DNA of 9,044 nt from positions 1 to 9,044 of the forward strand of contig CABUWD010000084.1 of NCBI GenBank assembly GCA_902495155.1. The letters run 5' to 3'. The stretch comes from an uncultured Collinsella sp. Its GTDB lineage: Bacteria; Actinomycetota; Coriobacteriia; Coriobacteriales; Coriobacteriaceae. This document shows, piece after piece, positions 1 to 6,329 of this stretch. A program made the translations under genes and the position numbers. The notes beneath the pieces are model-generated. The model saw only the letters and a program-made list of their open reading frames with translations. It had not been told where the DNA came from and did not search any database. Every line of letters starts with the position of its first letter. The first letter of the stretch is position 1.

Positions 1-63
1 GAGCTTCAAAAGAGGCTCCTATCTCGTATCTCTGCGGCTACGCCCGCCCGTATGGCGGCCGAC

Positions 64-747
64 TTACGCCCTTGCTTGCTCAATCTGCCCGATGAGCCAA
101 TCGCACCAGGCATCCATGCCCTCGCCCTTGCGCGCGCTCACGGCAAACCGCGGCGCCTGCGGATTGAGGTCATCGAGTGTCTTAGTATACCTATCCATGT
201 CAAAATCGAAAGCCGGGGCCACGTCGACCTTGTTGAGCAGCTGCGCGCCGGCATGTTGGAAGATGCCCGGATACTTGATGGGCTTGTCGTCGCCCTCAGG
301 CACCGAGAGGATCATGATGGACAGGTTCTCGCCCAGGTCAAAATCGACCGGGCAGACCAGGTTGCCCACATTTTCGATAAAGATGACGTCGATGTTCTCC
401 AGACCGACGGCCTGGTCGAACGCGTCAACGGCCTCCATGATCATGTTGCCCTCGAGGTGGCACAGGCCGCCCGTATTGATCTGGATGGCGGGCATGCCGG
501 CTTCCTTCATGGTGATGGCGTCGACATCCGAGGCGATATCGCCCTCGATAACGGCGCAGCGCAAGCCGGCCTTGTCGCGCAGGCGCTCGTTGGTGCCCAG
601 AATCGTGGTGGTCTTGCCCGAACCGGGGCTCGACAGCACATTGATCACATAGGTGTTTGTCTCTTTAAATCGCTGTCGCAGCTGATCTGCCAGGCGCTCG
701 TTGCGCGACAGAATCGGCGACGCGATATCAATCGTTTTCTCAGCCAT
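64..747 (-). CDS. hypB: Hydrogenase nickel incorporation GTPase HypB
   Basis: HypB is a SIMIBI-class GTPase that, with HypA, loads nickel into the large subunit of [NiFe]-hydrogenases in the cytoplasm (family knowledge). The 227-residue protein shows the P-loop SSPGSGKT at residues 39-46, the segment IEGDIASDVDA at 67-77, the metal-site Cys96-His97 in NTGGLCHLEG, ENVGNLVCPVDFDLGE at 125-140 and the guanine motif NKVD at 172-175. It lacks the His-rich or Cys-rich N-terminal nickel-storage extension of some HypB proteins, so it is the short form. An in-frame GTG nine bases upstream (756) overlaps the Shine-Dalgarno AAGGAG. The ATG at 747 sits 8 bases after that motif and is preferred. It lies 55 bases downstream of hypA and is the last visible gene of the tat-hyp operon. 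Confidence 0.96.
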   Translation of the reverse strand: MAEKTIDIASPILSRNERLADQLRQRFKETNTYVINVLSSPGSGKTTTILGTNERLRDKAGLRCAVIEGDIASDVDAITMKEAGMPAIQINTGGLCHLEGNMIMEAVDAFDQAVGLENIDVIFIENVGNLVCPVDFDLGENLSIMILSVPEGDDKPIKYPGIFQHAGAQLLNKVDVAPAFDFDMDRYTKTLDDLNPQAPRFAVSARKGEGMDAWCDWLIGQIEQARA

Positions 748-755
748 ACTCGGCA

Positions 756-761
756 CTCCTT
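756..761 (-). promoter_or_regulatory. Ribosome binding site of hypB
   Basis: AAGGAG on the minus strand, 8 bases before the ATG at 747. It overlaps the upstream GTG codon, so it rules out that GTG as the start and fixes the shorter HypB. Confidence 0.75.
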
Positions 762-802
762 ACTTTGGCCCCTTTATACCCCATCACCAGATGGCTAGCG
801 GG

Positions 803-1159
803 CTAATCTTCGGGGGTTTCGATTTCAATACTTGCGATGTCGAGCTCGCGACCGTGCAGCAGGCGCACGTTGGCGCCGCCACATTGGGGGCAGCGGCAAT
901 GGAAACGGTCGTGCTCAAAGACCTCGCCGCAGTCCAGACACTCGCTTTGCGGATGGACTTCCTCCACGGCGAGCTCGCAGCCGCGCGTGAGCGGGTCCTC
1001 GTCGCGAAACGTCTCCCATGCAAAGTCGAGCGCCTCGCGCACGACCTCGGTCATATCCCCGATACGTAGCGTAACCAAAACGGCGCGCGAGGCCCCCGCC
1101 CCACGCGCCGCGCGAATCACTGTATCGAGTATGCCGTTGACAATGCCAACCTCGTGCAT
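803..1159 (-). CDS. hypA: Hydrogenase maturation nickel metallochaperone HypA
   Basis: HypA binds nickel and passes it, together with HypB, to the hydrogenase large subunit; some HypA proteins also supply urease (family knowledge). The protein has 118 residues, the usual family length. It starts with MHE, whose His2 and Glu3 are the conserved nickel-binding N-terminus. It carries the structural zinc site as two pairs, Cys74-x2-Cys77 and Cys90-x2-Cys93, with a further Cys88. The start is supported both by the invariant MHE and by GAGGAG nine bases upstream. That Shine-Dalgarno is formed by the last two glutamate codons of tatC, and only 6 bases separate the tatC stop from this ATG. Translation is therefore probably linked to tatC. 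hypB follows in the same direction. Confidence 0.97.
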   Translation of the reverse strand: MHEVGIVNGILDTVIRAARGAGASRAVLVTLRIGDMTEVVREALDFAWETFRDEDPLTRGCELAVEEVHPQSECLDCGEVFEHDRFHCRCPQCGGANVRLLHGRELDIASIEIETPED

Positions 1160-1165
1160 ACCGAT

Positions 1166-1957
1166 TTACTCCTCGTCGTCCTCATCGTCCGAGAACAGGT
1201 CCAGACGACTCACAAACAGGCCCTCCTTGCCCTCGCGCGCGGTAATGACCACGCGGGCAATGGCGAGCGAAATCTCGTAGAGCGAGAGCAGGGCGCCATA
1301 CATGAGACCCAGCGTAACGGGCGAGCCGTCGGGCGTGATCACAGCCGAACCCACGAGCAGGCCTACGTACACGTAGCGCCAGGCGCTGCGGAAGGCCGCG
1401 TAGGACACGATGTGAAAGACGGACAGGTAGAAGATGATGAGCGGCAGCTCAAACGCCACACCAAAGCCGATCATAAAGAGCAGCTCCATGTTGACGTAGT
1501 TCTCCAGATCGGGCAGCGCCGTGGCGACGGCCGAAGTCTCGCCGATGAGCCACTCAAAGCCTGCCGGGATAATGATGAAGTAGCAAAAGATTGCGCCCAG
1601 GAAGAACAGCACCGTCGAGGCGAGCACCGTAGGCACAACCCACTTGCGCTCGTTGGGACGCAGTGCCGGCAGGAAAAATGCCAGAATCTGCCAGATGATC
1701 ATGGGCGTGCACATGACCACGGCCATCTTGATGGCCAGCGAGAAGCGCAAGCCAAAGCCGCCGAGCGTGGTAGTGATGTAGAACTTACCGTCCGGCACAA
1801 AGGAGCGGATGGGGTCTTCCAGGATGTCGAGCACCACGGGCGTGGCGAAATACAGCACGATGGCGGCGGCAAACACCGACACGACCACGATAGTCAGGCG
1901 GCGACGGAGCTCTCCCAGGTGATCGAAGAGCGGCATGCGCGCAGGTCCGATAGGCAT
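1166..1957 (-). CDS. tatC: Twin-arginine translocase subunit TatC
   Basis: TatC is the polytopic membrane subunit that recognises twin-arginine signal peptides and recruits TatA to export folded proteins. The 263-residue protein opens with the signature MPLFDHLGELRRRL (residues 8-21). It has six predicted membrane segments, the cytoplasmic-loop signature FLPALRPNERKW with Glu103, FGVAFELPL with Glu170 and the late motif TPDGSP...LLSLYE. Glu103 and Glu170 fall at the same numbers as the functional glutamates I recall from E. coli TatC. The C-terminus is a strongly acidic tail, DDEDDEE. Its ATG shares one base with the TAA of the upstream tatA/B gene (TAATG). A GGGAGG inside the tatA/B end lies 9 bases before it. 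This is a classic translationally coupled pair. Confidence 0.97.
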   Translation of the reverse strand: MPIGPARMPLFDHLGELRRRLTIVVVSVFAAAIVLYFATPVVLDILEDPIRSFVPDGKFYITTTLGGFGLRFSLAIKMAVVMCTPMIIWQILAFFLPALRPNERKWVVPTVLASTVLFFLGAIFCYFIIIPAGFEWLIGETSAVATALPDLENYVNMELLFMIGFGVAFELPLIIFYLSVFHIVSYAAFRSAWRYVYVGLLVGSAVITPDGSPVTLGLMYGALLSLYEISLAIARVVITAREGKEGLFVSRLDLFSDDEDDEE

Positions 1958-2556
1958 TACTCATCGCCTCCCTTCGAGGCGTCGGCGGTGGCAGCCTCGG
2001 CAACGGCCTCGTCCTCGGCCTCGAGCTCGCGAGCGAGCTGGTCGACGACGGCCTTGCGCTTGCGGGGACGACGGGCGTAGAGGTCAGCCGTCGTGGGCTC
2101 TGCCGGCTCGGGCTCGGGCTCCGGCTCTGCAGCAGGCTCGGGCTCGACGACAGGCTCGACGGCAGCGGCAGGCTCGGCACCCTCGGCCTCGGACTCCTCA
2201 GCAGCACCCTCGCCCTCGGCGGCAGCCTCGCTCGCGGCTTTCTCGGCAGCAAGACGAGCGCGACGCTCGGCAAAGGTCTCCTTCTTTGCGGGCGCTGCCG
2301 TCTCGGCGGCATCCTCGTCCGCATCGGAATCGTCATCGACGGCAGTCTTCTTGGGCTTGACCGGTGCCGAAGCGGCCTCACTCACCGGATCGATAATCTC
2401 GGACTGAACAACGGCCGTCATCTTTTCCTGCGTCTCGCGGAACTGACGGATGGCACGGCCGATCGTGCGGCCCATCTGTGGGAGCTTATCCGGACCAAAC
2501 AGCAAAAAGCCGAAGACCACGATGATCGCGAGCTCACCCTCTCCAATACCAAACAC
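1957..2556 (-). CDS. tatA: TatA/TatB-family Sec-independent translocase subunit with long acidic tail
   Basis: This is the membrane-anchored small Tat component that forms the translocation pore or docking site with TatC. Residues 1-45 are the family domain: FGIGEGEL, one membrane helix (about 6-22), the hinge FGPDKLP at 20-26 and an amphipathic helix to about residue 45. Features are mixed: FG at positions 2-3 is TatA-like, while Glu8 and the GP in the hinge are TatB-like. No second tatA or tatB is in the window. The chosen start is GTG at 2556, directly before FGIG, with GGAGG 5 bases upstream. An ATG at 2601 would add 15 unlikely residues. The protein has 199 residues, long for the family. 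The excess is a low-complexity Ala/Glu/Pro tail followed by a basic patch (RRPRKRK, 162-168) and an acidic end. Confidence 0.92.
   Translation of the reverse strand: MFGIGEGELAIIVVFGFLLFGPDKLPQMGRTIGRAIRQFRETQEKMTAVVQSEIIDPVSEAASAPVKPKKTAVDDDSDADEDAAETAAPAKKETFAERRARLAAEKAASEAAAEGEGAAEESEAEGAEPAAAVEPVVEPEPAAEPEPEPEPAEPTTADLYARRPRKRKAVVDQLARELEAEDEAVAEAATADASKGGDE
2095..2217 (-). repeat. Low-complexity Ala/Glu/Pro-coding tract in tatA/B
   Basis: This part encodes residues 114-154 of the TatA/B protein, made almost only of Glu, Ala and Pro, with EP repeats such as EPEPEPEP around residues 144-152. On the plus strand it reads as imperfect GGCTCG and GGGCTC units. Such tracts can vary in length by slippage. 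The function is unknown; it may act as a flexible acidic cytoplasmic linker. Confidence 0.7.
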
Positions 2557-2561
2557 ACATA

Positions 2562-2566
2562 CCTCC
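2562..2566 (-). promoter_or_regulatory. Ribosome binding site setting the GTG start of tatA/B
   Basis: GGAGG on the minus strand, 5 bases before the GTG at 2556. An ATG at 2560 lies out of frame and only one base from the motif, so it cannot be the start. The GTG gives the canonical N-terminus MFGIG. Confidence 0.6.
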
Positions 2567-2631
2567 AAGGCTCGATGTGAGTCGAGCCCGCACCGCGCCA
2601 TTCGGCCGGAACTCGTCTATTCATTCGGTCA

Positions 2632-2637
2632 AGTATA
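2632..2637 (-). promoter_or_regulatory. Candidate -10 box for the tat-hyp operon
   Basis: TATACT on the minus strand, 76 bases before the tatA/B GTG. Seventeen bases upstream is CGGACG, a weak match (3 of 6) to the -35 consensus that lies inside the hairpin at 2638-2665. The same TATACTT string occurs upstream of the aminotransferase and of the GntR gene. Confidence 0.35.
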
Positions 2638-2665
2638 GCGCCCGGACGCCAAAACGTCCGAGCGC
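2638..2665 (-). terminator. Hairpin downstream of the STAS gene, possible terminator without U-tract
   Basis: Eleven-base arms (2638-2648 and 2655-2665) enclose a 6-base loop. In minus-strand RNA all 11 positions pair, one as G-U. In plus-strand RNA that position is a C-A mismatch, so the minus strand appears to be the working one. It follows the STAS gene and abuts the TATACT box. No U-run follows, so termination is uncertain. A smaller 5-bp hairpin lies at 2691-2704. Confidence 0.45.
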
Positions 2666-2709
2666 ATCACAAACATATGCCAAACGGCACGCCCTTTTGA
2701 GGGCAAAGG

Positions 2710-3024
2710 TTATGCAGCGGTAATCGAAATCTCCTGGTCGACACCCAACAGCTGAACCACGCGCATCACCGGGGGCTGCACATTGGTGCAGCTAAAGCGC
2801 TTGTCGTGGTCGGCCGCGTGGTGCGCGGCGCCCACGAGCACACCAATGCCCGTCGAATCGATGTAGCTCACCTGGGCAAAATCGAGCTCAACGGCCTCAG
2901 TGGGCTGCTCGAGCGCCAGGTCGATGGCATTGCGCAGGCTATCGGCGTTAGAGATATCGATCTCGCCGGTTACCTTAATGGTGTAGAGCTCTGGCGTGGG
3001 GTTGGTGGAAATACCCAAATCCAT
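2710..3024 (-). CDS. STAS-domain anti-sigma factor antagonist (SpoIIAA/RsbV-like)
   Basis: This is a single STAS domain of 104 residues, the normal size of anti-anti-sigma factors. In partner switching, such proteins release a sigma factor by binding its anti-sigma kinase and are switched off by serine phosphorylation (family knowledge). The N-terminal strand motif VTGEIDISNADSLR (18-31) and the phosphorylation loop VSYIDSTGIGVL (52-63) are both present; Ser57 is the expected phosphorylated residue. AAAGGAG lies 7 bases before the ATG. The gene starts 51 bases after the aminotransferase stop on the same strand, so the two may be co-transcribed. No sigma factor or anti-sigma kinase lies next to it, so the partner is encoded elsewhere. 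A stress-sigma role is only an inference. Confidence 0.93.
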   Translation of the reverse strand: MDLGISTNPTPELYTIKVTGEIDISNADSLRNAIDLALEQPTEAVELDFAQVSYIDSTGIGVLVGAAHHAADHDKRFSCTNVQPPVMRVVQLLGVDQEISITAA

Positions 3025-3070
3025 GTATACGCTCCTTTACGTATCGAAAGTGCGGATAGTACGGGAAGCC

Positions 3071-3085
3071 GCGCGCTAGGCGCGC
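3071..3085 (-). other. GC hairpin at the aminotransferase stop codon
   Basis: A perfect 6-bp palindrome of GCGCGC arms (3071-3076 and 3080-3085) has a 3-base loop holding most of the TAG stop codon. No U-run follows, so this is not a convincing terminator. Readthrough into the STAS gene remains possible. Confidence 0.35.
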
Positions 3086-4380
3086 TCGGCACGCGCAAGC
3101 TCGGCAGCGACGAGCTTGACGGCCAGCACCAGCACATCGAGCGCAGCCTCTAGGTCCTCGACCGTGGGATAGCTCGGCGCGATGCGGATGTTGGTGTCGC
3201 GCGGATCCTTGCCATAGGGCCAGGTGGCACCGGCCGGCGTGAGCTTAACGCCCAGGTCTGCGCAAAGCGCGGCGACCTTTTGAGCCGAGCCCTCGGGACC
3301 ATCGAAGCTTACAAAGTAGCCGCCGCGGGGGTGCGTCCAGGTGGCGCAGCCCGTGTCGCCCAAGCCCTCGGTGAGCTTGCGCTCGACAGCCTCAAAGCGC
3401 GGGCGCAGGAACTCGGCATGCTTTTTCATGTGCTCCTTGACCGCCTCGATGGTGGGAAGGAAGCGCACGTGACGCAGCTGGTTGAGCTTGTCGGCACTGA
3501 TGAGGCCGGCCTTCAGGCGCTTGGAGAACTCCGCGATAACCGCGGGGCTCGCACCGATAAAGCCGATACCGGCACCCGGGAAGGTGATCTTGGACGTCGA
3601 GGCGAATGCCACCACGCGGTCCTCGGTGCCCGCCGCGCGGGCAAGATCGAAGATGTTGGCGAGCTTGTCGGTCTCGTCGTACAGGTCGTGCACGCAGTAG
3701 GCGTTGTCCCAGAAGATGCGGAAATCGGGCGCGGCCGTGGGCATCTCGACCAGGCGACGCACGGTGTCCTCGCTAAAGGTGATACCCGTGGGGTTGGAAT
3801 ACTTGGGCACGCACCAGATGCCCTTGATGGAATCGTCGGCGGCAACGAGGCGCTCGATCTCGTCCATATCGGGGCCGTTGTCGGTCATCGCGACGGGAAC
3901 GTTCTCGATACCCAAGTCGGCAGTAATGCCAAAGTGGCGATCGTAGCCGGGAACCGGGCACAGGAACTTGACCTTCTTGCCGTCGTGCGCTGCCTCGTAA
4001 GCCTCCCAAGGGTCGCTACCACACGAGCCGCAACGCCAGAACATACCGGCGATATCGTGCTCGATCAGCAGGCTCGACGAACCCAGTACGAGCGTCTGCT
4101 CGGCGGGGCAACCCAGGAACTCCCCCGCTAGCTTGCGTGCCGAGGGAATGCCCTCAAAGCAGCCGTAGTTGGAACAGTCGACATTGCCGTCGTGCAGATC
4201 GGCATCGGCATTGAGGATATCGAGCATGGGTCGAGAGATGTCCACCTGGGAGGGCGACGGCTTGCCGCGGGCCATGTCGAGCGCCAGGCCCTTGGCCTTG
4301 ACCTCGGCGACCTCGGCCTTGAGCGCCTCGATGGCGGCATCGAGTTCGGTGGTTTCCATCTTCTGGTAGATCGTCTGCAT
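3076..4380 (-). CDS. PLP-dependent class I aminotransferase (aspartate aminotransferase Ic type)
   Basis: The 434-residue protein is a fold-type I aminotransferase most like the aspartate aminotransferase subgroup known from Actinobacteria such as Corynebacterium. It would exchange aspartate and 2-oxoglutarate for oxaloacetate and glutamate in the cytosol. Visible landmarks are GSSSLL at 100-105 (cofactor phosphate region), PKYSNPTG at 192-199, FWDNAY at 223-228 (Asp225 and Tyr228 contacting PLP), STSKITFPGAG at 261-271 with Lys264 as the Schiff-base lysine, and NIRIAPSYP at 397-405 with Arg399 as the likely substrate carboxylate anchor. A Cys117-x2-Cys120 pair is unusual. The ATG at 4380 has GAAAGG 8 bases upstream; Met8 has no such motif. 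Exact substrate preference cannot be read from the sequence. It is divergent from the small plus-strand gene. Confidence 0.92.
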   Translation of the reverse strand: MQTIYQKMETTELDAAIEALKAEVAEVKAKGLALDMARGKPSPSQVDISRPMLDILNADADLHDGNVDCSNYGCFEGIPSARKLAGEFLGCPAEQTLVLGSSSLLIEHDIAGMFWRCGSCGSDPWEAYEAAHDGKKVKFLCPVPGYDRHFGITADLGIENVPVAMTDNGPDMDEIERLVAADDSIKGIWCVPKYSNPTGITFSEDTVRRLVEMPTAAPDFRIFWDNAYCVHDLYDETDKLANIFDLARAAGTEDRVVAFASTSKITFPGAGIGFIGASPAVIAEFSKRLKAGLISADKLNQLRHVRFLPTIEAVKEHMKKHAEFLRPRFEAVERKLTEGLGDTGCATWTHPRGGYFVSFDGPEGSAQKVAALCADLGVKLTPAGATWPYGKDPRDTNIRIAPSYPTVEDLEAALDVLVLAVKLVAAELARAERA

Positions 4381-4421
4381 GGGTGCGACCTTTCACGAAG
4401 CGGTACGTTGCAATTCTTCTA

Positions 4422-4427
4422 AGTATA
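4422..4427 (-). promoter_or_regulatory. Candidate -10 box of the aminotransferase gene
   Basis: TATACT on the minus strand, about 42 bases before the ATG at 4380, which would give a leader of roughly 35 bases. No good -35 hexamer is visible at 17 bases. It matches the TATACTT string upstream of tatA/B and of the GntR gene. Confidence 0.4.
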
Positions 4428-4457
4428 GACCGCCACCGTCGCAACGTTATGAAGCCG

Positions 4458-4466
4458 TGATAGATT
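4458..4466 (+). promoter_or_regulatory. Candidate extended -10 of the small plus-strand gene
   Basis: TGATAGATT fits an extended -10 (TGn followed by a 4-of-6 match to TATAAT). GTCGCA lies 17 bases upstream and matches the -35 consensus in 3 of 6 positions. It would place the start of transcription some 57 bases before the ATG at 4530. Weak evidence. Confidence 0.3.
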
Positions 4467-4529
4467 AAGTCCATCGCAATGAATTACGAATCGCCGCGCA
4501 TGCCGGCGTGGAGCGCCCAAGGAGGCACT

Positions 4530-4784
4530 ATGGAGTACGGATCGTTCCAGGCCGAGGAATTCGGCGACCTGCAGCGCCTGGTCGACGGACTGTTTTACGA
4601 CCGTCACGCCATCGACCGCCTGGATCTGATCGTACAGGCCGAAATCTTGGACCTGGCACCCGATCTCATGGAAATCGTGAACCTTTTGCCGCCCGGCTAT
4701 TACGACCGCCAGTCACTTTGCGACCAACTCAACTCCGCCTTGGCCGCCCACGGCTGGGGCACCGTCTACGGAACGGTGGAATAA
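4530..4784 (+). CDS. Small conserved-looking protein of unknown function
   Basis: I do not recognise a family. The product has 84 residues, is acidic, has no signal peptide or membrane segment, and is probably mainly helical in its first 50 residues (alternating Leu, Asp and Glu). It then has the loop LLPPGYYDRQSLCDQLNSAL and ends in GWGTVYGTVE. Coding status is supported by AAGGAGG just upstream (4 bases to the ATG), by GC-rich third positions, and by a strong terminator 33 bases after the stop. The frame stays open from an ATG at 4479, but that codon has no ribosome binding site. It is the only complete gene on the plus strand, divergent from the aminotransferase and convergent with nhaA. 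Confidence 0.75.
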   Translation: MEYGSFQAEEFGDLQRLVDGLFYDRHAIDRLDLIVQAEILDLAPDLMEIVNLLPPGYYDRQSLCDQLNSALAAHGWGTVYGTVE

Positions 4785-4816
4785 GCCTAGTCATTGGAGA
4801 CGTGGCCAAATAAATG

Positions 4817-4854
4817 AAACGCCGTTTGTGACAGTACTCACAAACGGCGTTTTT
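4817..4854. terminator. Bidirectional intrinsic terminator between the orphan gene and nhaA
   Basis: Perfect 14-bp arms (4817-4830 and 4839-4852) enclose an 8-base loop. On the plus strand the stem runs into TTTTT (4850-4854). On the minus strand it is followed by TTTCATTTATTT. It lies 32 bases after the plus-strand stop and 47 bases beyond the nhaA stop, so it serves both convergent genes. Confidence 0.92.
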
Positions 4855-4900
4855 GCATACGAGGGTATCCGGAGCATGTCCGGCCCCGGTTTTCGCGCGC

Positions 4901-6259
4901 CTACTCGTTCTTGGGCGCGGGGTGCTTGCAGATCACACTCATGTAGATCATGCCAAGTACGGCCGCGGTGACAGAGCCGGCGAGAATAGCGGCCTTGGCA
5001 GCCAGAACCTCAAACTGGGCCGTCGGGAAGGCGAGGCCGCTGATGAGAATCGACATGGTAAAGCCGATACCGCCCAGAATGCCCACGCCGGCAATCATAT
5101 GCCAGTTGACATTGTGCGGCAGCTCGCAGGCCTTGAGCTTGACCAAGGCGAACGTCATGCCAAAGATACCGATCGGCTTACCCAGCAGCATGCCAAAGTA
5201 CACGCCGAGCGTCACCGGGTCGGTGAGCAGCGTGCTCATGTCCACGCCCACTAGGCGAACCTGTGCGTTGACGAACGCAAAGATCGGCAGGATCACAAAG
5301 TTGACCGGCGTGGAGATCAGACGCTCCATGCGAATGAGCGGCGGGGTCACGCGGTGCATGACGCGCTCGACCTTGGTAGTCGAGACGGTAAAGTCATGCT
5401 GGCCCAGGATGTGTGCCTCGTCATCGTAGCGGTCATCGAGCAGCGGCAGGCACTCGCCCAACCAATCGGTGAGGCTATCGAGCTTGACGCCGCACTTGGC
5501 CGGGATGGTAAAGGCCAAGATGACGCCGGCGAGCGTAGCATGCACGCCGCTCTTGAACATGCAGAACCACAGCAGCAGGCCCAGCACCGAGTACGGGGCA
5601 AGGCGGTAATGCTGCGTCTTGTTGAGCCACACGAGCGCGCAGGTCACAAGCGCGGCGGCGCCCAACCAAAACGGATTGGGGCTCTGACCGTAGAAGATGG
5701 CGATGGCGGCGATGGAAATGAGGTCGTCGGCGATGGCAAGCGTCGAGAAGAACACACGCACACCGTTGGGCACGCGATTACCCAAAAGCGACAGCACGCC
5801 CAGCGCAAAGGCAATATCGGTTGCCATGGGAATGGCCCAGCCGTTGTGCGCGCCGGCATGGTTAAAGATCAGATAGATGCAGGCGGGAACGACGACGCCG
5901 CCCACGGCCGCCAGCATGGGAAGCATAGCCTGGCGCGGGTTTTTGAGCTCGCCGACCGTCATCTCGTACTTAAGCTCAATGCCCACCAGCAAAAAGAAAA
6001 TCGCCATGAGGAAGTCGTTGACGAATAGCTCAACGGTGAGACCGGCCGTAAGGTTGCCCAGACCCACATACAGCGGGGTCTCCAAAAAGTGATGGATGGC
6101 CTCGTAGGCATCGGTATTGGCGCAAATGACGGCGGCAATGGCGGCGAAGACCATGACGGCGGCGGAAATCGTGCCGTTCTCGGTGATGCGCTCCCAAATG
6201 TCGTGGCGCTCAAAACGCTTGCGCTCACGAACGTTAAACAGCTGCTCGGGTGCTGCCAT
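4901..6259 (-). CDS. nhaA: Na+/H+ antiporter NhaA
   Basis: NhaA exchanges cytoplasmic Na+ (or Li+) for external protons across the inner membrane, for pH and sodium homeostasis. The 452-residue protein has about 12 membrane segments. ATDIAFALGVLSLLG (146-160) includes the Asp148 of the discontinuous helix. LAIADDL (174-180) holds the ion-binding pair Asp178-Asp179. LGKPIGI (359-365) carries Lys361, the counterpart of the helix-10 lysine. It is longer than the roughly 390-residue E. coli protein. The extra length includes an N-terminal cytoplasmic extension and a hydrophilic, acidic loop at about 255-310. AAAGGAG lies 6 bases before the ATG. The gene appears to stand alone, with its own terminator behind it and a structured leader with an internal terminator in front. 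Confidence 0.97.
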   Translation of the reverse strand: MAAPEQLFNVRERKRFERHDIWERITENGTISAAVMVFAAIAAVICANTDAYEAIHHFLETPLYVGLGNLTAGLTVELFVNDFLMAIFFLLVGIELKYEMTVGELKNPRQAMLPMLAAVGGVVVPACIYLIFNHAGAHNGWAIPMATDIAFALGVLSLLGNRVPNGVRVFFSTLAIADDLISIAAIAIFYGQSPNPFWLGAAALVTCALVWLNKTQHYRLAPYSVLGLLLWFCMFKSGVHATLAGVILAFTIPAKCGVKLDSLTDWLGECLPLLDDRYDDEAHILGQHDFTVSTTKVERVMHRVTPPLIRMERLISTPVNFVILPIFAFVNAQVRLVGVDMSTLLTDPVTLGVYFGMLLGKPIGIFGMTFALVKLKACELPHNVNWHMIAGVGILGGIGFTMSILISGLAFPTAQFEVLAAKAAILAGSVTAAVLGMIYMSVICKHPAPKNE

Positions 6260-6273
6260 GGGCGGCTCCTTTC

Positions 6274-6289
6274 ACGGGAAAGCTCCCGT
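6274..6289 (-). promoter_or_regulatory. Hairpin next to the nhaA ribosome binding site
   Basis: ACGGGA and TCCCGT form a 6-bp stem with a 4-base loop. It ends one base before AAAGGAG (6266-6272) in the minus-strand RNA. It sits between the leader terminator and the start codon and may affect ribosome access or insulate the leader fold. Confidence 0.5.
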
Positions 6290-6292
6290 CTT

Positions 6293-6329
6293 AAAAAAGC
6301 ACGGCCCGCCCAAGTGGCGGTGCCGCGCT
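6293..6329 (-). terminator. Intrinsic terminator inside the nhaA leader
   Basis: In minus-strand RNA the arms 6329-6316 and 6310-6298 pair in 13 positions, one as G-U, with a single bulged base (6321) and a 5-base loop. The stem ends in a run of six U. Only 33 bases remain to the nhaA ATG and no promoter is evident in them, so nhaA transcription would have to pass this terminator. It may therefore be an attenuator. The alternative is a second stop for ppaC readthrough or the end of a small RNA. Confidence 0.8.

Noticed and set aside
1..63. Terminator or gene end downstream of hypB
   Set aside because: Some GC complementarity is present, but there is no clean stem with a U-run and no recognisable coding end. 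Nothing can be supported.
748..756. GTG start for hypB at 756
   Set aside because: It overlaps the AAGGAG motif itself, leaving no spacing. The ATG at 747 has correct spacing.
52..798. Plus-strand open frame opposite hypB
   Set aside because: HypB on the minus strand carries intact GTPase and metal motifs. The plus frame has no ribosome binding site or domain.
1154..2080. Plus-strand open frame of 308 codons opposite tatC and the end of tatA/B
   Set aside because: It is rich in His, Arg, Glu and Gln as antisense of a membrane protein. tatC on the minus strand is canonical.
3280..4131. Plus-strand open frame of 283 codons opposite the aminotransferase
   Set aside because: It is a mirror frame of a high-GC gene. 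The aminotransferase on the other strand is complete and recognisable.
4479..4529. Upstream ATG at 4479 for the small plus-strand gene
   Set aside because: It has no ribosome binding site, while AAGGAGG precedes the ATG at 4530.
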